DNA of 6,198 nt, taken from assembly GCA_937925565.1 (NCBI GenBank), contig CALALM010000001.1:1-6198 (forward strand), read 5' to 3'. The translations under genes were made by a program, and so were the position numbers. The notes under the pieces were generated by a model, which saw nothing but the letters and a program-made list of their open reading frames with translations, searched no databases and was not told the origin of the DNA. Below, piece after piece: positions 6,105-6,198 of this stretch (positions are counted from its first letter, which is position 1; every line of letters begins with the position of its first letter). The DNA is from an uncultured Centipeda sp. Its GTDB lineage: Bacteria > Bacillota > Negativicutes > Selenomonadales > Selenomonadaceae.

Positions 6105-6198
6105 ATGAAAACATCTACGCTCAGTGAGTTTGATCTTTACCTCTTTCATCAGGGCACAAACTATCATGCACAGGAAATGCTCGGAGCGCATTTCGTGG
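6105..6198 (+). CDS. glgB: 1,4-alpha-glucan branching enzyme, N-terminal fragment (3' end outside window)
   Basis: Only the first 31 codons are present. The peptide has L-Y-L-F-H-Q-G-T-N-Y-H-A-Q-E-M-L-G-A-H-F, which matches the start of Bacillus-type GlgB (Y-L-F-H-x-G-x-x-Y, then G-A-H), just ahead of the N-terminal carbohydrate-binding module. The enzyme moves alpha-1,4 segments to form alpha-1,6 branches. The ATG at 6105 lies 7 nt after AGGAGG (6092-6097), a strong binding site. The position right after glgP supports the call. The catalytic GH13 domain is not visible, so activity cannot be judged from this window. Confidence 0.88.
   Translation, partial: MKTSTLSEFDLYLFHQGTNYHAQEMLGAHFV

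Overview
The window is a glycogen metabolism locus from a fairly GC-rich member of the Firmicutes (Bacillota). It most likely comes from the Gram-negative-type Negativicutes, such as Selenomonas or a relative. This assignment is inference. It rests on a separate glgD next to glgC (a Firmicutes trait), the GC-biased codon use and the general look of the proteins. No taxonomic marker was searched.

Layout: (1) 1-382 is the 3' end of an MFS permease on the + strand, cut by the window edge. (2) About 405-437 is a perfect hairpin with T-tracts on both sides, a shared terminator for the convergent permease and rpsT. (3) 444-710 on the - strand is rpsT, encoding ribosomal protein S20, which appears to start at a TTG. 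(4) 711-1125 is a divergent intergenic region of about 415 bp with no convincing gene. It holds a good rpsT promoter, a good promoter reading toward glgC, and a leader of about 290 nt with several possible RNA structures. (5) 1126-6198 carries glgC, glgD, glgP and the first 31 codons of glgB, all on the + strand and probably one operon.

GlgC makes ADP-glucose from glucose-1-phosphate and ATP. GlgD is a paralogue that has lost the nucleotide-binding loop and the catalytic aspartate, and by family knowledge acts as a regulatory partner of GlgC. GlgP degrades glycogen by phosphorolysis. GlgB adds alpha-1,6 branches. Glycogen synthase (glgA) is not in the window and may lie downstream of glgB or elsewhere. 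Making and breaking enzymes therefore share one transcript, as in the Bacillus glgBCDAP operon but in a different order.

I see no mobile element, CRISPR array, tRNA or rRNA. Nothing here looks like a new defence or biosynthetic system; the coding content is ordinary. The less explained parts are non-coding: the long structured leader before glgC, the nested hairpin between glgD and glgP, and a possible hairpin covering the glgB ribosome binding site.
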